From BTUB01 sp964392765 (GTDB lineage Bacteria > Babelota > Babeliae > Babelales > Vermiphilaceae), in the NCBI GenBank assembly GCA_964392765.1, contig CAYMRF010000018.1, positions 1 through 23,683 on the forward strand: DNA of 23,683 bases, in the 5' to 3' direction. The translations under genes and the position numbers were made by a program. Below, piece by piece: positions 22,294 through 23,683 of the stretch. The first letter of the stretch is position 1, and each line of letters starts with the position of its first letter. The notes under the pieces are model-generated. The model did no database searches, was not told the DNA's origin, and saw only the letters and a program-made list of their open reading frames with translations.

Positions 22294-22688
22294 CAACAAG
22301 ACGATTTAGTAGGAACATCCATCAGCTGAACAATCTGAAATTTGTTATCATCAAAATCGGTAAAGAAAAGCATCTTTACATGTCCTGGCACTTCAACGAT
22401 ATCCCCCAAAAGAGTAACACCTTTTTTGGTGAATTCTTCTTTTGCTGCAACAATATCATCAACGGTAAACGTGACGATTGCATTATGGCCTGGTTGAACT
22501 GGCGAGTCTTGTTGATTGCATTCACCCACTCCCAACGCCGATCCACCATCTTTAGGAGCCAATTCGATCCAACCATACTCGGGTGTGTCACACCGAAGCT
22601 CAAGACCAACTACTTCCGTGAAGAATTTTTTTGCTTTTTTAATATCAGACACGGTGATCCATGCCATATCAGAACGTTTTACGATCAT
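22290..22688 (-). CDS. VOC (glyoxalase/bleomycin-resistance) fold protein (132 aa)
   Basis: I choose ATG 22688, with AAGGGA about 6 nt upstream; the frame extends to 22727, but that part is a terminator hairpin. Two beta-alpha-beta-beta-beta units are visible: WITVSDIKKAKKFFTEVVGLEL...WIELAPKDGGSALGVG and IVTFTVDDIVAAKEEFTKKGV...HVKMLFFTDFDDNKFQIVQ. The usual metal-binding His in the first strand and the Glu in the last strand are absent (W and Q instead), so it probably does not use the glyoxalase I metal site. VOC relatives bind or modify small molecules, including antibiotics. It is cytoplasmic and ends in Cys-Cys. Overlaps the fucosyltransferase-like gene by 4 bp at the stops. Confidence 0.87.
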   Translation of the reverse strand: MIVKRSDMAWITVSDIKKAKKFFTEVVGLELRCDTPEYGWIELAPKDGGSALGVGECNQQDSPVQPGHNAIVTFTVDDIVAAKEEFTKKGVTLLGDIVEVPGHVKMLFFTDFDDNKFQIVQLMDVPTKSSCC

Positions 22689-22713
22689 TTTTGGTCCCTT
22701 ATGATTATAAAAG

Positions 22714-22743
22714 AAAAGCCTCAGCATTATTACTGAGGCTTTT
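22714..22743. terminator. bidirectional-looking terminator hairpin
   Basis: A perfect 11-bp stem, AAAAGCCTCAG (22714-22724) and CTGAGGCTTTT (22733-22743), with an 8-nt loop. It lies 24 bp after the stop of the minus-strand secreted-protein gene (22768) and 26 bp before the VOC gene start, so it should end the former. The T run is better on the plus strand (six T) than on the minus strand (TTTTC). Confidence 0.85.
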
Positions 22744-22767
22744 TTATACTAAAAAAATATTTTCTTA

Positions 22768-23238
22768 TTACTTACGTTCTGCAAGAACTTCTTGATACAC
22801 ACTGCTCTTCAATTCAGCGTTTTTCTTTAATCCTTGCACCATCGCGGTTGGCATAACTTGCAACATCATTGCATTGAACATTGCTTTTTCTTCTGCTGAA
22901 GCAACCACTCCATGAGCGCGTTCTATTTCATCAAACATAACGCCGGTGAATTCATCAATCTTAAGCTCTAAAATAGCGGCAAATTCTTGCGCAATTCCGA
23001 CGATGAAAGCATCACCGGTTTGGGTGTTGGTTACATAGTAATGATCAAGCCATTCAATTTCATCAAAATATTTTTTATATACTTTTTTGAATTCAGGCAT
23101 CATAACTTCATACATATGATTCATCATGCTGGCAAATTGCTCTTGATTGAACGCAGGTTGTGCAGCTTGATTTTCTGCTTTAATGAATGCTGATGGGCAA
23201 GCGAGTAATGCAAGAAGTAAGAGTTTTTTGAAATTCAT
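22768..23238 (-). CDS. small secreted helical protein, unknown function (156 aa)
   Basis: I do not recognise this protein. Signal peptide at residues 1-21 (MNFKKLLLLALLACPSAFIKA, then ENQ). The mature part is all-helical and acidic, rich in Met and Phe (SMMNHMYEVMMPEFKKVYKKYF, FAAILELKIDEFTGVMFDEI, KAMFNAMMLQVMPTAMVQGL), with one aromatic stretch, DHYYVTN. No cysteine remains after cleavage. The spacing resembles a DUF2059-type helical hairpin protein, but I cannot confirm that. ATG 23238 has GGAG upstream and a good promoter at 23272-23300. It is a single-gene unit next to the end of the rRNA operon. Likely periplasmic. Confidence 0.75.
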   Translation of the reverse strand: MNFKKLLLLALLACPSAFIKAENQAAQPAFNQEQFASMMNHMYEVMMPEFKKVYKKYFDEIEWLDHYYVTNTQTGDAFIVGIAQEFAAILELKIDEFTGVMFDEIERAHGVVASAEEKAMFNAMMLQVMPTAMVQGLKKNAELKSSVYQEVLAERK

Positions 23239-23271
23239 AGTGACTCCAACGTAAAATTGTTAAAAAAAAAT

Positions 23272-23300
23272 TTAATAAGTTTACTGAATTCTTTTATCAA
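23272..23300 (-). promoter_or_regulatory. promoter of the 22768-23238 gene
   Basis: On the minus strand TTGATA (23295-23300) and TATTAA (23272-23277) are 17 bp apart, 34 bp before the ATG at 23238. It lies directly after the rRNA terminator, so the gene has its own start of transcription. Confidence 0.5.
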
Positions 23301-23315
23301 TATGCCTTTATCAAT

Positions 23316-23345
23316 AAAAAAGCCCCGAGATTTTACTCTCGAGGC
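23316..23345 (-). terminator. rRNA operon terminator
   Basis: On the minus strand GCCTCGAGA (23345-23337) and TCTCGGGGC (23330-23322) pair over 9 bp with one wobble and a 6-nt loop, followed by six T (23321-23316). It begins 9 bp after the 3' end of 5S rRNA. Confidence 0.88.
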
Positions 23346-23353
23346 TTTATATA

Positions 23354-23470
23354 ACCTGGCAGTATCTACCTTTCCAGTCCGTCACCAGACAAGTATTCTC
23401 GACGCGTGCAGACTTCACTTCCGTATTCGGAATGGGAACGGGTGTTTCCCTGCAGCTATACCCACCAGAA
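23354..23470 (-). rRNA. rrf: 5S ribosomal RNA
   Basis: Read on the minus strand, the segment contains the core motifs GGGAAACACCCGTTCCCATT, CCGAATACGGAAGTGAAG and GGTAGATACTGCCAGG. The two ends pair as helix I (CTGGTGG with CTGCCAG, two wobbles). Length about 115-117 nt is normal. Ends are placed from helix I, so they may be off by one or two bases. It follows 23S in the usual order. Confidence 0.95.
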
Positions 23471-23498
23471 ATTTTTCATAATTTTTTCTTGTGTTCGG

Positions 23499-23524
23499 GT
23501 TAACTATATTTTCACATAGTTAAC
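23499..23524. repeat. inverted repeat in the 23S-5S spacer
   Basis: GTTAACTAT (23499-23507) and ATAGTTAAC (23516-23524) form a perfect 9-bp stem with an 8-nt loop. It sits between 23S and 5S and may mark an RNase III-type processing point for pre-5S. Confidence 0.7.
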
Positions 23525-23536
23525 ACCAAATTTCTT

Positions 23537-23563
23537 ATCCTAAACATTATACATGATTAGGAT
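23537..23563. repeat. second spacer hairpin near the 23S 3' end
   Basis: ATCCTAA (23537-23543) pairs with TTAGGAT (23557-23563) with a 13-nt loop. A further short hairpin (GCTAAA-A-TTTAGC, 23598-23610) stands directly beside the mature 23S end. These may be processing signals of the rRNA precursor. Confidence 0.5.
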
Positions 23564-23611
23564 GGAATTGTAAATTAAGTACTCAGCGTAGTAATCAGCT
23601 AAAATTTAGCG

Positions 23612-23683
23612 TGATACAAAACATTCGATCTATTAGTACTGGTTAGCTGAACACCTTACGGCGCTTACACACCCAGCCTATCA
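23612..23683 (-). rRNA. rrl: 23S ribosomal RNA, 3' end (partial)
   Basis: On the minus strand the right edge reads TGATAGGCTGGGTGTGTAAG, then CAGCTAACCAGTACTAATAG, the highly conserved end of domain VI of 23S rRNA. The 3' end is set about 20 nt past TACTAAT by analogy with E. coli. The rest of the gene continues beyond the window. Confidence 0.95.

Noticed and set aside
23254..23481. 74-codon plus-strand frame at 23257-23481
   Set aside because: Lies over the promoter, terminator and antisense strand of 5S rRNA.

Overview
The window is AT-rich, gene-dense bacterial chromosome with almost no spacer. It ends at the right in an rRNA operon on the minus strand (3' end of 23S, then 5S, then a terminator). 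At least half of the proteins start with a Sec-type signal peptide. These include several enzymes that are normally cytosolic: an AAA+ ATPase, a nucleoside deoxyribosyltransferase-like protein, an FAD oxidoreductase, a PLP desulfhydrase-like enzyme and a fucosyltransferase-like protein. Together with two secreted ankyrin proteins and many small secreted proteins of unknown function, this suggests a Gram-negative-type, host-associated bacterium. My best guess is the Babeliae/Dependentiae (TM6) lineage, with other amoeba-associated intracellular bacteria as alternatives. This is inference from gene style; the partial 23S could settle it.

Layout. Positions 1-2316 (+): the last codons of a tag gene (3-methyladenine DNA glycosylase I), a Nudix hydrolase and three small secreted proteins, closed by a terminator that lies inside the 3' end of a convergent second Nudix gene. 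Positions 2313-3357 (-): that Nudix gene and a secreted helical protein. Positions 3553-5160 (+): an AAA+ ATPase with a signal peptide, a tandem 33-residue repeat and a hydrophobic tail. Positions 5164-9400 (-): the most interesting block, a four-gene operon with a near-consensus promoter. It encodes a roughly 1030-residue secreted protein with a polymorphic-toxin-like C-terminus, two immunity candidates and a small membrane protein. Positions 9545-10928: an ATP-dependent DNA ligase (+) and mscL (-).

Positions 11046-13893 (-) hold an overlapping operon: RsuA/RluB-type pseudouridine synthase, a secreted ankyrin protein and murA. Divergent from it (+) are thymidine kinase, the secreted deoxyribosyltransferase-like protein and radA. 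Two related palindromic intergenic elements lie at 10947-11030 and 15283-15510. The second contains a 60-bp imperfect palindrome of REP type.

Positions 16882-23238 alternate strands: an ankyrin protein (-), an FAD oxidoreductase (+), a PLP enzyme (-), a membrane protein (-), a VanX-type D-Ala-D-Ala dipeptidase (-), a fucosyltransferase-like protein (+), a VOC-fold protein (-) and a small secreted protein (-). The recognisable housekeeping functions are DNA repair (tag, ligase, radA), salvage and pool cleaning (tdk, Nudix), peptidoglycan (murA, VanX-type), osmotic safety (mscL) and rRNA modification. Three convergent gene pairs share a 4-bp palindrome that carries both stop codons. No tRNA, CRISPR array or transposase gene was seen.
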